From JABDAD01 sp964409695 (GTDB lineage Bacteria > Pseudomonadota > Alphaproteobacteria > Rickettsiales > Rickettsiaceae): 10,753 bases of DNA. The stretch is taken from positions 1 through 10,753 of the forward strand of contig CAYPDX010000046.1 in assembly GCA_964409695.1 (NCBI GenBank), written 5' to 3'. The notes under the pieces are model-generated. The model saw nothing but the letters and a program-made list of their open reading frames with translations, did not search any database and was not told where the DNA came from. This document shows positions 1-7,175 of the stretch, piece by piece. Within the stretch, counting starts at the first letter, position 1; each line of letters opens with the position of its first letter. The translations under genes and the position numbers were made by a program.

Positions 1-55
<55 letters not shown>

Positions 56-58
56 ACA

Positions 59-101
59 GACAAAAGTAGCTTCGGCTACTGGTCAGAAACTAAAGTTTGT
101 C
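59..101 (+). promoter_or_regulatory. Pre-16S trailer stem-loop with UUCG tetraloop
   Basis: AGTAGC (65-70) and GCTACT (75-80) form a perfect 6-bp stem closed by the very stable C(UUCG)G tetraloop. An outer pairing of GACAAA (59-64) with TTTGTC (96-101) can enclose it. It starts four bases after the mature 16S end and has no following T-run, so it looks like an RNA folding or maturation element rather than an intrinsic terminator. The role is inferred; the pairing is read directly. Confidence 0.55.
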
Positions 102-130
102 GCTATCTTTAACTAATCGTTCTCTATTTT

Positions 131-175
131 GCAAATCAACTCTGTATAGCATCCATACAGAAAAAGTTGTTTTGC
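131..175 (+). promoter_or_regulatory. Second trailer stem-loop downstream of 16S
   Basis: This is an imperfect 45-nt hairpin. TCTGTAT (141-147) pairs with ATACAGA (155-161) around a 7-nt loop. The stem then continues, after a 4-A bulge, as CAAC (137-140) with GTTG (166-169), and after a T-T mismatch as GCAAA (131-135) with TTTGC (171-175). About 16 base pairs form in total. It lacks a T-tract, so it could be a processing site, a transcript-end stabiliser after 3' trimming, or a degenerate palindromic repeat. Confidence 0.5.
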
Positions 176-436
176 ATATTACAGATTGCTCATTTGTGTT
201 CTATTATATCGCTAGAGCATCATTGGTTTCACATCACAACAAATCCACATATTTTTCCTTGTAGTTTTCAGTTATCAAATTAATTAAAATTTATAAATAT
301 TTCTTCGTTTTGTAACTTTTAAATCACAAAGCAACAACAATTTTACGGTGCTAAGAAGTAAAATTTAGCAATATATGACTCATTTTTTTCTAATATGTAT
401 TAGGCTCTCTAATTAAACCAAAATCATCAGATTTTT

Positions 437-1402
437 ATGATTAAATTTTATAAAATTTCTAACTCTAAATTACTTGAAGGTAGCGACATTCTGCTTGGTG
501 ATGCGAAGCTCGTTTGGATCGATATTATGTCGCCAACTAAAGAAGATGAGAATAAAATAGAAAGTTTTTTTTCTATAGATATCCCAACACGAGAAGAAAT
601 GCATGGTATTGAAATCTCGAGCCGTTTGTATAAAGAAAATTCTGCACTATATCTTACAGCAACATTGATAACACAAATTGATGCAAATAATACAGAGACT
701 CATTCTGTAACATTTATTCTAAAGGATAATGTACTAATTACTTTAAGATACTCTGAACTTAAATCATTTGATGTTTTTCTTAATCGTATTTCAAAAAAGC
801 AAGATTGCGATATAAAAACCAATTTTGATGTTTTGATGGGAATTATGGATTCTATAATTGATGCTGCGTCTGATAGTTTAAAAATTATAGGCACTGGTCT
901 AGACGGGATATCAAAATCTATTTTTAGAGCTTTTCCAGAAGATCAAGGGAAAAAAGGTAATCTACAGAATATTTTAGGAAAAATTGGCAAGCTTGGTGAT
1001 TTAAATGGGAAATTTAGTGAAAGTTTACTCAGTTTATCTCAACTTTTTATATATTTAATTAATTTGAGTGGATCTAAGCAATTTTATAAAAAAGCCATTG
1101 ATACACATACTAAGGACATTGAGTCGCTTATTACTCATACGAATTATCTCTCAACTAGGGTAAATCTTTTATTAGATGCAAGTCTTGGTATGATAAATAT
1201 TAGACAAAATGCAATTATAAAGATCTTTTCAGTGGCCTCGGTAGTTTTCTTACCTCCAACTTTAATTGCAAGTATATATGGTATGAATTTTGATTTCATG
1301 CCGGAAGTTAAGTGGACATATGGGTATCCTTTTGCTATTACACTAATGTGTTTATCTGCAGTTCTACCATATTATTATTTCAAGAAAAAAGGGTGGTTAT
1401 AG
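437..1402 (+). CDS. corA: CorA-family magnesium/cobalt transporter
   Basis: This 321-residue protein matches the usual CorA length (about 315-320). It has an N-terminal soluble alpha/beta domain, a long helical stalk and two C-terminal membrane segments (about residues 262-280 and 295-315). The family signature YGMNF (281-285) sits at the end of TM1, where GMN forms the selectivity filter of the pentameric channel. A short basic tail (KKKGW) ends the protein on the cytoplasmic side, as in the family. CorA proteins conduct Mg2+, and in vitro Co2+ or Ni2+, across the inner membrane. The ATG follows an AT-rich leader with no recognisable Shine-Dalgarno. The next gene starts about 100 bases downstream, so the two may be transcribed separately. 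Family assignment is secure; the ion in vivo is inferred. Confidence 0.95.
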   Translation: MIKFYKISNSKLLEGSDILLGDAKLVWIDIMSPTKEDENKIESFFSIDIPTREEMHGIEISSRLYKENSALYLTATLITQIDANNTETHSVTFILKDNVLITLRYSELKSFDVFLNRISKKQDCDIKTNFDVLMGIMDSIIDAASDSLKIIGTGLDGISKSIFRAFPEDQGKKGNLQNILGKIGKLGDLNGKFSESLLSLSQLFIYLINLSGSKQFYKKAIDTHTKDIESLITHTNYLSTRVNLLLDASLGMINIRQNAIIKIFSVASVVFLPPTLIASIYGMNFDFMPEVKWTYGYPFAITLMCLSAVLPYYYFKKKGWL

Positions 1403-1503
1403 TATTTTATTTAGATTTTGTCATATAATTTATTAAAATATTCTAATATAGATAAATGCATTATTCGTGTATATTGTATCTTCTATACAAAATCTAACAA
1501 TCC

Positions 1504-2223
1504 ATGACAATAGAACAAGAAATTCCATCTTTTACTCTTCGGCAATATGGTGATCCAATAAATATTTCTGTAAGAAATAGCATAAAAGCAAAACGTATTT
1601 CTATTAGAGTGAATAAGAAAATTGTAGAATTAATTCTTCCCAGAAGAGCAATTCTCAGTACTGCATATCAGTTTTTACAAAAAAGCGAGTTGTGGATAAG
1701 AAAAAAATTACAGCAAAATTCGCATTCTTCACCTGAGATTACTGATGGTACTATTCTATTTTTTGGAGAATCTTATAAAGTAATATGTAATATTTCGCGG
1801 AATGGATCAGTTAATATAAATGACAGAGAAATAATTGTTGGTGCAATGGAAGGGACGCATCATAATATCTTAGAAGCTTTTTTGCATGAAAAACTATTAG
1901 AAGAAGTTACTAGACAATCTAATATTATATCAAAAAAATATAATTTGAATTACGCTAAAATAAGCGTAAGGGATAATTCTAGTAGATGGGGAAGCTGCTC
2001 AAATAAAAAGAATCTATCATTCAGTTTAAGACTTAGTTTAGTGCCTATAGAAATTATTGAATATGTTGTAGCTCATGAAATGTCTCATCTTAAAGAAATG
2101 AACCATAGTAAGAAATTTTGGTCTTTAGTAGAGAAAATCTATCCAGATTATAAAAATGCTAAATTATGGTTAAAGAAGAAGAGTAGAGATTTACCTCAGG
2201 TTGCTAATATGAAGATAATTTAG
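1504..2223 (+). CDS. YgjP-like metal-dependent hydrolase (DUF45/M48-related)
   Basis: This 239-residue protein has the family layout: an N-terminal beta-rich part, then the signature SSRWGSCS (159-166), then the zinc site HEMSH (191-195) with a third histidine at 201, followed by the aromatic helix (KKFW) and a C-terminal LWLKK segment. H191, H195 and H201 are the expected metal ligands and E192 the catalytic base. It has no signal peptide or membrane segment, so it should be cytosolic. The family (E. coli YgjP, DUF45) is usually annotated as a putative metallopeptidase or hydrolase; some databases label E. coli YgjP a UTP pyrophosphatase, so the substrate here is open. The ATG lacks a visible SD. 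A 6-bp dyad (TTGTAT 1474-1479 / ATACAA 1485-1490) lies in the leader. It has no functional link to its neighbours that I can see. Confidence 0.9.
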   Translation: MTIEQEIPSFTLRQYGDPINISVRNSIKAKRISIRVNKKIVELILPRRAILSTAYQFLQKSELWIRKKLQQNSHSSPEITDGTILFFGESYKVICNISRNGSVNINDREIIVGAMEGTHHNILEAFLHEKLLEEVTRQSNIISKKYNLNYAKISVRDNSSRWGSCSNKKNLSFSLRLSLVPIEIIEYVVAHEMSHLKEMNHSKKFWSLVEKIYPDYKNAKLWLKKKSRDLPQVANMKII

Positions 2224-2249
2224 ATTAAATACCAAGCAGAATAGATGTC

Positions 2250-2277
2250 TTGCAACTCATCTCTTTAATAATATAAT
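2250..2277 (+). promoter_or_regulatory. Candidate sigma-70 promoter for the glycosyltransferase operon
   Basis: A perfect -10 TATAAT (2272-2277) lies 16 nt downstream of a -35-like TTGCAA (2250-2255, 4 of 6 matches to TTGACA). This would start transcription near 2284, about 18 nt before the GT90 start codon. Position and spacing are right, but the region is AT-rich, so chance matches are possible. Confidence 0.45.
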
Positions 2278-2301
2278 CCAAAAAACATAAAAACTATCTT
2301 C

Positions 2302-3537
2302 ATGAAAAAAATATTTCTATTCTCTATTTGTATATTTAGCCTGCTTACTTTCTCTAATTCGGATATTTATGATTGTTTGAAGGATTTACTTAGAGTGCCT
2401 TATAAGCAAATAAAACAATATCAATCCAATAAAATTATTAAAGCTGAACTTCCAGAGCTGGAAGCAAAAGTTAAAAAAACGCCTCCTTCTTGGTTTTTAG
2501 CGCAAATGAAGGAAGATTTTTCTCATATTTCTAATCTTCCAATTACCAAATCTAATATTGATGAGACTTATGAAAATTTAAGAAAATTAAATGATGCTTA
2601 TCATTATCTTAGGATAAAAATTACTGACAATAAGTTATCAGTATTAGGCTATGATAATTTGCAAGTAAAGGAAAGGGCTGATGCTAAAAATAGAGCCGAC
2701 GCCATAATAGGTGCTATTAACACTATAGGGGAAATAGTTGCCCTTCCAAATGTAGATTTTATAGTATCTCTTGGAGATTCCGTTTCATTCAACCTTTCTA
2801 AATATAAAGCCCCAATATTTACATTTGCTTCAAATAAGAATCATGCTGAGAATAGAATTCTTATACCTGATTCACTTACTTTAATTAGTTGGCCATTGAT
2901 TTATTATGAAATTCTAGAAATTAATAAGGAAATTCCGTGGGAAAAGAAAATTAACAAGGCTTACTGGAGAGGCGCTACTACGGGTGCGTTATTTGATGAT
3001 AGAAATTATTATAGAACTTTCACTAGTGAGTATACTATAAATAATTATTTTCTATACCCACGAACTCGTTTAGTGCAATTTTCTGTAGACCATCAAGATT
3101 TGATAGATGCTCAATTCTATGCATATCCACAAACTACTGAAGAAGCAAGATCAACACTAAATGAAAAATATAGAATTGCAGGCAAAGCTTCAAAAAAAGA
3201 CCATCTGCAATATAAAATACAAGTCTCCTTAGATGGTAATACATGCACGTATCCTGGTTACGTATGGAGATTATTATCAAATTCTATAGTGCTTAAGGAA
3301 GATAGTGATGATAGACAATGGTTTTATAGTATATTTAAACCATGGGAACATTATATCCCTATTAAAGCAGATATGTCTGATTTGAAAGATAAGTTAGAGT
3401 GGGTGAGGGCTTATGATATTGAAGCAAAAAAAATGGCTGAGCGTGCAGGGATTGTAGTTCAGCAAAATTTAAAAATATCGGATATGTATTGGTATATTTT
3501 AGTTTTATTACAAGAATATAGTAAGCTTCAGGAGTAA
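2302..3537 (+). CDS. Glycosyltransferase family 90 (CAP10/LpsA-like)
   Basis: This 411-residue protein carries the C-terminal CAP10 (GT90) domain. Visible motifs are the IPDS-type segment (188-191), YWRGATTG (221-228), the Q-V-SLDGN block (307-313), YPGYVWRLLSNS (317-328) followed by an acidic LKEDS, and KPWEHYIPIKADMSDL (346-361). These match bacterial LPS glycosyltransferases of the LpsA type and eukaryotic CAP10/POGLUT enzymes. The N-terminus (MKKIFLFSIC onward, about residues 1-20) is hydrophobic, either a signal peptide or an inner-membrane anchor; there is no clear AXA cleavage site. The start ATG has no SD but follows a plausible promoter. The GT92-like gene begins 8 nt after the stop, so the two are probably one operon. 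The likely job is adding a sugar (GT90 enzymes use UDP-sugars such as glucose or xylose) to an envelope glycan. Donor and acceptor are unknown. Confidence 0.85.
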   Translation: MKKIFLFSICIFSLLTFSNSDIYDCLKDLLRVPYKQIKQYQSNKIIKAELPELEAKVKKTPPSWFLAQMKEDFSHISNLPITKSNIDETYENLRKLNDAYHYLRIKITDNKLSVLGYDNLQVKERADAKNRADAIIGAINTIGEIVALPNVDFIVSLGDSVSFNLSKYKAPIFTFASNKNHAENRILIPDSLTLISWPLIYYEILEINKEIPWEKKINKAYWRGATTGALFDDRNYYRTFTSEYTINNYFLYPRTRLVQFSVDHQDLIDAQFYAYPQTTEEARSTLNEKYRIAGKASKKDHLQYKIQVSLDGNTCTYPGYVWRLLSNSIVLKEDSDDRQWFYSIFKPWEHYIPIKADMSDLKDKLEWVRAYDIEAKKMAERAGIVVQQNLKISDMYWYILVLLQEYSKLQE

Positions 3538-3545
3538 TTATAAAA

Positions 3546-4760
3546 ATGCGTAAGCAAATAAAAAAAACCCTATATGTAGTTCTTGGAATATTTTCTATAT
3601 ATTTGGTGATTAGATTCTCGAACATTGATAAAAATGAGAATTTGCTAAATTACTTTGCTGAGCAATATTTTGATAAGCAATATTATATTGCGAATAACCC
3701 AGATGTTTTATCAATGAATATTGAGCCTTATGAACATTATATCAAATATGGCTGGAAAGAAGGAAAAAATCCAAATAAAGAGTTCAATACTCGCTTTTAT
3801 GTTAATTTATATTTGCTTAAAAATAAGCATAATTTAAATCCACTAGCTGATTATGCAAGAGCTAGAATTTTACATTTTAAAAGATACATAAACCCTTCAG
3901 AATTAAGTAAAGTGGAGAAGCTTAATGATCCAAAATATTACATTGCACTGGTTGCTATATTTCAAAATGAGGCGAGATTTTTAAAGGAATGGATTGAGTT
4001 TTACCGATTAATAGGAGTAGAGCATTTCTATTTATATGATCATTTGAGTAGTGATAATTATTTGGAGGTTTTGAAGCCATATATTGAAACTGGAATAGTT
4101 AGTTTAGAACATGTTAAAACAAAGGCAAAAAATCTAAGTGAGTGGAATAAGATCCAAACCGCAACCTATTCAAAAACTGTGAAATCTGTGGCAGATTCTG
4201 TTGAGTGGTTGATTATTGTTGATACTGATGAGTTTTTATTTCCTGTAAAAGATAGTAACCTCAAGGATAGTTTAAAGAAATATGATGAATATCCTGCAGT
4301 TTCTGTTAACTGGAAAATGTTTGGAAGTAACTATATTCAAAAATTAGATAGTAATAAATTATTGATAGAAACTATGACTGGCAGGAATCCCGCGGTGGAT
4401 ACTCACGTTAAATCCATAGTAAAACCTCGATATGTTGATTATATAGACCACCCACATTTTGCGCAGTTTAAAACTGGCTATGCTCAGGTTTCAGAGAATT
4501 TTGAGTATTTTAAAGGGCCGTTTTCGCCAGAAGAAAGTATGAATATTCTTAGAATTAATCATTATTGGGCAAGAGATTTAGATTTTTTTGAATCAACAAA
4601 AGTAAATCGTATTCACATGCAGAATAAGAATGCTAGTGAAGAAGAAAAACAAGCAAAAATAAATTGGTTAATTGATTGGAATAACCAGCTCTCTTCAAAA
4701 TATGATGATTCTATTTTTAAATATGTTAATAGTTTGCGACAAAGTATGTTCGGAGAATAA
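3546..4760 (+). CDS. GT92-like glycosyltransferase with N-terminal anchor and NPDV-type repeat
   Basis: This 404-residue protein has three parts. A single N-terminal membrane segment (about 8-23) follows a basic start. A spacer domain (about 42-108) contains one clear copy (42-80) of the YYxxNPDV...HYxxxGWxEGxNPN motif that is widely attached to bacterial surface-glycan glycosyltransferases, plus a degenerate second copy (82-108). The catalytic domain (about 131-395) resembles GT92 (DUF23): FQNEARFLKEWIEFYRLIGV (139-158) with the following YLYDHLSSD, the DTDEF metal/nucleotide motif (226-230), HVKSIVKP (287-294) and INHYWARD (337-344). An AGGAG Shine-Dalgarno (3530-3534) overlaps the end of the GT90 gene, which supports this start and coupled translation. 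It probably acts at the inner membrane in the same pathway as the GT90 enzyme. The sugar is unknown; GT92 members include galactosyltransferases. Confidence 0.83.
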   Translation: MRKQIKKTLYVVLGIFSIYLVIRFSNIDKNENLLNYFAEQYFDKQYYIANNPDVLSMNIEPYEHYIKYGWKEGKNPNKEFNTRFYVNLYLLKNKHNLNPLADYARARILHFKRYINPSELSKVEKLNDPKYYIALVAIFQNEARFLKEWIEFYRLIGVEHFYLYDHLSSDNYLEVLKPYIETGIVSLEHVKTKAKNLSEWNKIQTATYSKTVKSVADSVEWLIIVDTDEFLFPVKDSNLKDSLKKYDEYPAVSVNWKMFGSNYIQKLDSNKLLIETMTGRNPAVDTHVKSIVKPRYVDYIDHPHFAQFKTGYAQVSENFEYFKGPFSPEESMNILRINHYWARDLDFFESTKVNRIHMQNKNASEEEKQAKINWLIDWNNQLSSKYDDSIFKYVNSLRQSMFGE

Positions 4761-4767
4761 TTATCTT

Positions 4768-5298
4768 TTAGATTCCTTTAAATAAAGCAGCTATGAAGGA
4801 AATTTTATGCTGTATAAAATATATTGCTACACTGAAACACAAAATATCCAATAACATTCTGTAGTATCTTATAAAATTTTTATTTTTATTGAGTCCAATA
4901 ACACCAAGAAGTGAGAGGTATAAGGTTGTAGGAAGAGTAACAACTAGTGGAAGAATACAGTTAATATAACATTTATTTTTTATTAATTCTGATAAATCTA
5001 GTCCTACATATTCAAAAATAAAGTAAAAAACAGAGCTTAAAGCAATCATAAAGTAAATATATAGAGAAGCCGAGATAAAAGAAGCAAATAGGGAGGCTCT
5101 TATATTATTCTTGTTTCGATCTGTCGCTAAATATAGTAATTGTAAAATAAATGCAGCAAGGGGGATTGTATATAGATATAGGTATGATAAATCTTGCTTG
5201 GATAGTTTTGATAATAGGTAAGTTAATATGTTATCAATAACATAAATTGTAGTTATTGCGTAACTTGCGTTAATTGTAATATTTAGAACTTTTTTCAT
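4768..5298 (-). CDS. Hypothetical polytopic membrane protein
   Basis: I do not recognise this 176-residue protein. It has about five hydrophobic segments, near residues 7-29, 39-58, 68-97 (long), 112-135 and 147-163, separated by short charged loops (for example DRNKNN at 60-65 and GLNKNKNF at 135-142). It is rich in Ile, Leu, Tyr and Ser, has two nearby cysteines (110, 114) and shows no catalytic motif. It is convergent with the GT92 gene, with only 7 nt between the two stops, and no clear terminator separates them. The start ATG lacks an SD; a TATAAT inside a small palindrome lies just upstream. It is an inner-membrane protein of unknown role. Nothing but adjacency links it to the glycosyltransferases. 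Confidence 0.72.
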   Translation of the reverse strand: MKKVLNITINASYAITTIYVIDNILTYLLSKLSKQDLSYLYLYTIPLAAFILQLLYLATDRNKNNIRASLFASFISASLYIYFMIALSSVFYFIFEYVGLDLSELIKNKCYINCILPLVVTLPTTLYLSLLGVIGLNKNKNFIRYYRMLLDILCFSVAIYFIQHKISFIAALFKGI

Positions 5299-5315
5299 TT
5301 TAATTAATGCTTAAA

Positions 5316-5328
5316 CCTTATTATAAGG
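5316..5328 (-). promoter_or_regulatory. Palindrome overlapping a -10-like box upstream of the membrane protein gene
   Basis: CCTTAT (5316-5321) and ATAAGG (5323-5328) form a 13-bp dyad with a single central base, starting 18 bp before the - strand ATG at 5298. Read on the - strand it contains TATAAT (5325-5320). No good -35 lies at 16-18 nt. It may be an operator over a promoter, or a chance AT palindrome. Confidence 0.28.
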
Positions 5329-5458
5329 ATAACGTATTATATAAAAAAAGCAAACTATATTTCTAAAAAGTTGAGTAATTTTAAAAAGTATTACACTACG
5401 CTAATTAATTTTGAAGCAGTATCGTATAAATTAATATCGTGATTATTTCCTCAATTAT

Positions 5459-5764
5459 TCAGCTGTCGATTGAATCAAATAAACTTACAAAGGCCACATA
5501 ATCGCGTGATGATTCATTAACTTCTACAGTTATGTTAGATTCTTGATCAAAGAAAAATTCATTAAGAAAAAAACCTTGGCCTTGCACACCGGTTACTTCT
5601 CCATAAATCTCATCAAAAACTGGTGAAAGAGCCACGAACTTGGTTATATAGGTATTATCAGCCTCTATCTTTGTTACCGGAAGTATTATTGGGGAATGAA
5701 TGGTTTGCAAATCTGATTTTGACCAAGATTCTTGGTATGATATACAAATTATATATTTGGCCAT
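5459..5764 (-). CDS. Hypothetical small acidic protein
   Basis: I do not recognise this 101-residue protein. It has no signal peptide and no membrane segment. The pattern of alternating hydrophobic residues (KYIICISY at the start, ITKFVALSPVF in the middle, YVAFVSLF near the end) suggests a mostly beta fold. The C-terminal half is acidic (many Glu/Asp, DSIDS at the end). A good Shine-Dalgarno, AAGGAA on the - strand (5773-5768), lies 3 nt before the ATG, and a promoter-like pair sits just upstream, which together support a real gene and this start. It lies 65 nt downstream of the gamma carbonic anhydrase gene in the same direction but seems to have its own promoter. Function unknown. Confidence 0.68.
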   Translation of the reverse strand: MAKYIICISYQESWSKSDLQTIHSPIILPVTKIEADNTYITKFVALSPVFDEIYGEVTGVQGQGFFLNEFFFDQESNITVEVNESSRDYVAFVSLFDSIDS

Positions 5765-5786
5765 GGGTTCCTTCTGAAAAAGAAGA

Positions 5787-5814
5787 ATTATATAAAATTT
5801 ATATATAATTACAA
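5787..5814 (-). promoter_or_regulatory. Candidate promoter of the 101-residue protein gene
   Basis: On the - strand a perfect TATAAT (plus coordinates 5792-5787) lies 16 nt downstream of TTGTAA (5814-5809, 4 of 6 to TTGACA). Initiation near 5780 would give a short leader holding the AAGGAA ribosome binding site. The same bases form an all-A/T 9-bp inverted repeat (5786-5794/5802-5810), so the match may partly reflect composition. Confidence 0.42.
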
Positions 5815-5829
5815 ACCCAAACTTAAGTA

Positions 5830-6351
5830 TTATTGTACTTTTGTCCCTTTTGAATGATTCTCAGCAAGCATCACGTAATGTGTTGCTGTGTCTTTGATTA
5901 GAAATAATTCTTCGTCCTTAATTTTGCGAATAAATTTTGCAGGAGATCCGGCCCAAAGCTCTTGGGATTTAACAATTTTTCCTGGAGTTAATAGCGAATG
6001 TGCAGCCAAAAACCCAAAGGATTCAACTACGGAATTATCCATAAGTGTTGAATACATGCCAACAAAGGCATCGTTGTGGAGGTTGCAAGCATGTAGCAAG
6101 CACATATGTCCTACAGTTACTCTATCTCCAATAGTACAAGGACCATTAAAGCGTGAAGTGTGTACTACAGTGCCATCTTGGATATTTGTTTGGCTCCCAA
6201 TGGTAACAGGTGCAACATCTCCTCTTATCACACTATTATACCATATACTTGAGCCTTCGCTAACAGTAACATCACCTATTATTTTTACTCCGCTTGCTAC
6301 AAAAACAGATTTATGTAGCTCGGGTCTTTTATCTAGATATGTAAACAACAT
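5830..6351 (-). CDS. Gamma carbonic anhydrase-like hexapeptide-repeat protein (YrdA/PaaY type)
   Basis: This 173-residue protein is a left-handed beta-helix of hexapeptide repeats from about residue 15 to 125 (for example GDVTV, GSSIW, NSVIRGDVAPVTIG, TNIQDGTVVH). The gamma-CA metal ligands are present: H64, and H82 and H87 in GHMCLLH. The family's structural and active-site residues R43, D45, Q58 and D59 are also visible. The end of the helix has the common AGSPAKF motif (134-140), followed by a C-terminal helix that packs on the trimer. The length fits the short YrdA/CamH-like subgroup. These form trimers with Zn or Fe; many show little or no CO2 hydration activity, so the exact activity is uncertain. 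It is transcribed divergently from recO across 61 bp, with no visible SD. Confidence 0.92.
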   Translation of the reverse strand: MLFTYLDKRPELHKSVFVASGVKIIGDVTVSEGSSIWYNSVIRGDVAPVTIGSQTNIQDGTVVHTSRFNGPCTIGDRVTVGHMCLLHACNLHNDAFVGMYSTLMDNSVVESFGFLAAHSLLTPGKIVKSQELWAGSPAKFIRKIKDEELFLIKDTATHYVMLAENHSKGTKVQ

Positions 6352-6412
6352 TTGATTAGTCCGTCGTATAATATATATTATTGAAAATTACATTAAGAAC
6401 CTAGATTTGTAA
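6352..6412. promoter_or_regulatory. Divergent spacer between gamma-CA and recO with -10-like boxes
   Basis: This 61-bp spacer must serve two genes transcribed away from each other. It holds TATAAT at 6367-6372 (+) inside a near-symmetrical A/T run (6367-6381) that also gives TATTAT on the - strand (6373-6368). Neither direction has a good -35 at 16-18 nt. Promoters here are expected from gene arrangement rather than from strong motifs. Confidence 0.3.
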
Positions 6413-7132
6413 ATGCGAATATCAGATATTGGAATAATTTTATTTTCAAGAAAATTGCAGGAGAAATTGCTGCTCGTGAAGATATTTTCAGAAAATAATG
6501 GGATTTGCGCTGGTGTTATTAAATATCCTAGTAAAAAAAACATGCCAGATTTTCAAGTTGGTAACCTAGTGAGCTTCCAAAAATACTCTCGTCTAAGTGA
6601 TCAGCTGGGGACAATTACTTGTGAGTGTGACAAGTCTATGCAAGCATATCTAATGCACGATAGGAGGAAGTTATTCGCTTTTAATTCTGTAAGTCATTTA
6701 ATTCTGTCAAGTTTTCCAGAGTCACAGCAATATGGTGATTCCTATAGGCTATTAAGAAGTTTTCTTGATCTAATAATTCATAAAGATTTTTCATGGCTTT
6801 TCTATTGTGAGCTAGAGCTAGAAATACTTCAAGACGCCGGTTATGGCCTTGATATTTACTCATGCGCAGTTACTGGAGAGACTGAGAATCTAATCTATGT
6901 TTCTCCAAAGACCGGTAGAGCTGTATCAGAGGTGGGAGCACGTGGTTATGAACATTTATTGCTAAAGCTTCCACAATTTTTACTTTTTAAGCAGGAGCCT
7001 GAAAGTGCAGAAGAAATAGAAGACGCTCTGACATTAAGTGAGTATTTTTTCGCAAGATATATTTGGAAGCACAAAACTTACGATGATGTAGCGAGCGCAA
7101 GATCTATGTTAAGATCTGTGATTGCGTTCTGA
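6413..7132 (+). CDS. recO: DNA repair protein RecO
   Basis: This 239-residue protein matches alphaproteobacterial RecO in length and layout. It has an N-terminal OB-fold domain (about 1-80, starting with the typical DIGIIL strand and the GVIKYPSKK region) and a helical C-terminal domain with the family hallmark FYCELELEILQDAGYGLD (130-147) followed by CAVTG (151-155) and YVSPKTGRAV (162-171). RecO works with RecR, and with RecF where present, to load RecA on SSB-coated single-stranded DNA during gap repair. The zinc-finger cysteine quartet found in some RecO proteins is not evident, as in many alphaproteobacteria. No SD precedes the ATG. It is convergent with the 421-residue gene, with 43 bp between the stops. 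Confidence 0.93.
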   Translation: MRISDIGIILFSRKLQEKLLLVKIFSENNGICAGVIKYPSKKNMPDFQVGNLVSFQKYSRLSDQLGTITCECDKSMQAYLMHDRRKLFAFNSVSHLILSSFPESQQYGDSYRLLRSFLDLIIHKDFSWLFYCELELEILQDAGYGLDIYSCAVTGETENLIYVSPKTGRAVSEVGARGYEHLLLKLPQFLLFKQEPESAEEIEDALTLSEYFFARYIWKHKTYDDVASARSMLRSVIAF

Positions 7133-7175
7133 GTTAACATCGTATTATAACCGTATGTTTTGTACCTACAGTGGT

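Larger units (their letters stand above)
56..436. other. Non-coding region downstream of 16S (no tRNA, 23S or ORF)
   Basis: This stretch of about 380 bases separates the 16S 3' end from the corA start. I find no cloverleaf-like tRNA, no 23S 5' end and no credible ORF in it. It contains two well-formed stem-loops near the rRNA (listed separately), a weak AT-only inverted repeat (AATTTTAC at 339-346 with GTAAAATT at 358-365, 11-nt loop) and a small ATTAG/CTAAT dyad (399-403/409-413) just upstream of corA. It must contain the pre-16S maturation signals, the rRNA transcription end and probably the corA promoter. I could not assign a convincing -35/-10 pair for corA. Confidence 0.7.

Noticed and set aside
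339..365. AATTTTAC/GTAAAATT inverted repeat before corA as an rRNA terminator
   Set aside because: The stem is 8 bp but almost all A/T with an 11-nt loop and no adjacent T-tract, so it would be weak.
1418..1429. TTGTCA directly followed by TATAAT upstream of the YgjP-like gene
   Set aside because: The boxes adjoin with no spacer, and neither has a good partner at 16-18 nt.
4773..4801. TTCCTT/AAGGAA inverted repeat near the GT92 and membrane-protein stops
   Set aside because: A 6-bp stem with a 17-nt loop inside the coding end of the - strand gene; likely chance.
5888..6355. A 155-residue open frame on the + strand opposite gamma-CA
   Set aside because: It is antisense to a clearly recognisable hexapeptide-repeat gene with all metal ligands; no motif or RBS supports it.
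7136..7161. Possible bidirectional terminator between recO and the 421-residue gene (AACAT...ATGTT)
   Set aside because: The stem has only five perfect pairs (seven with a bulge), is AT-rich, and is followed by only a short T-run; not convincing.
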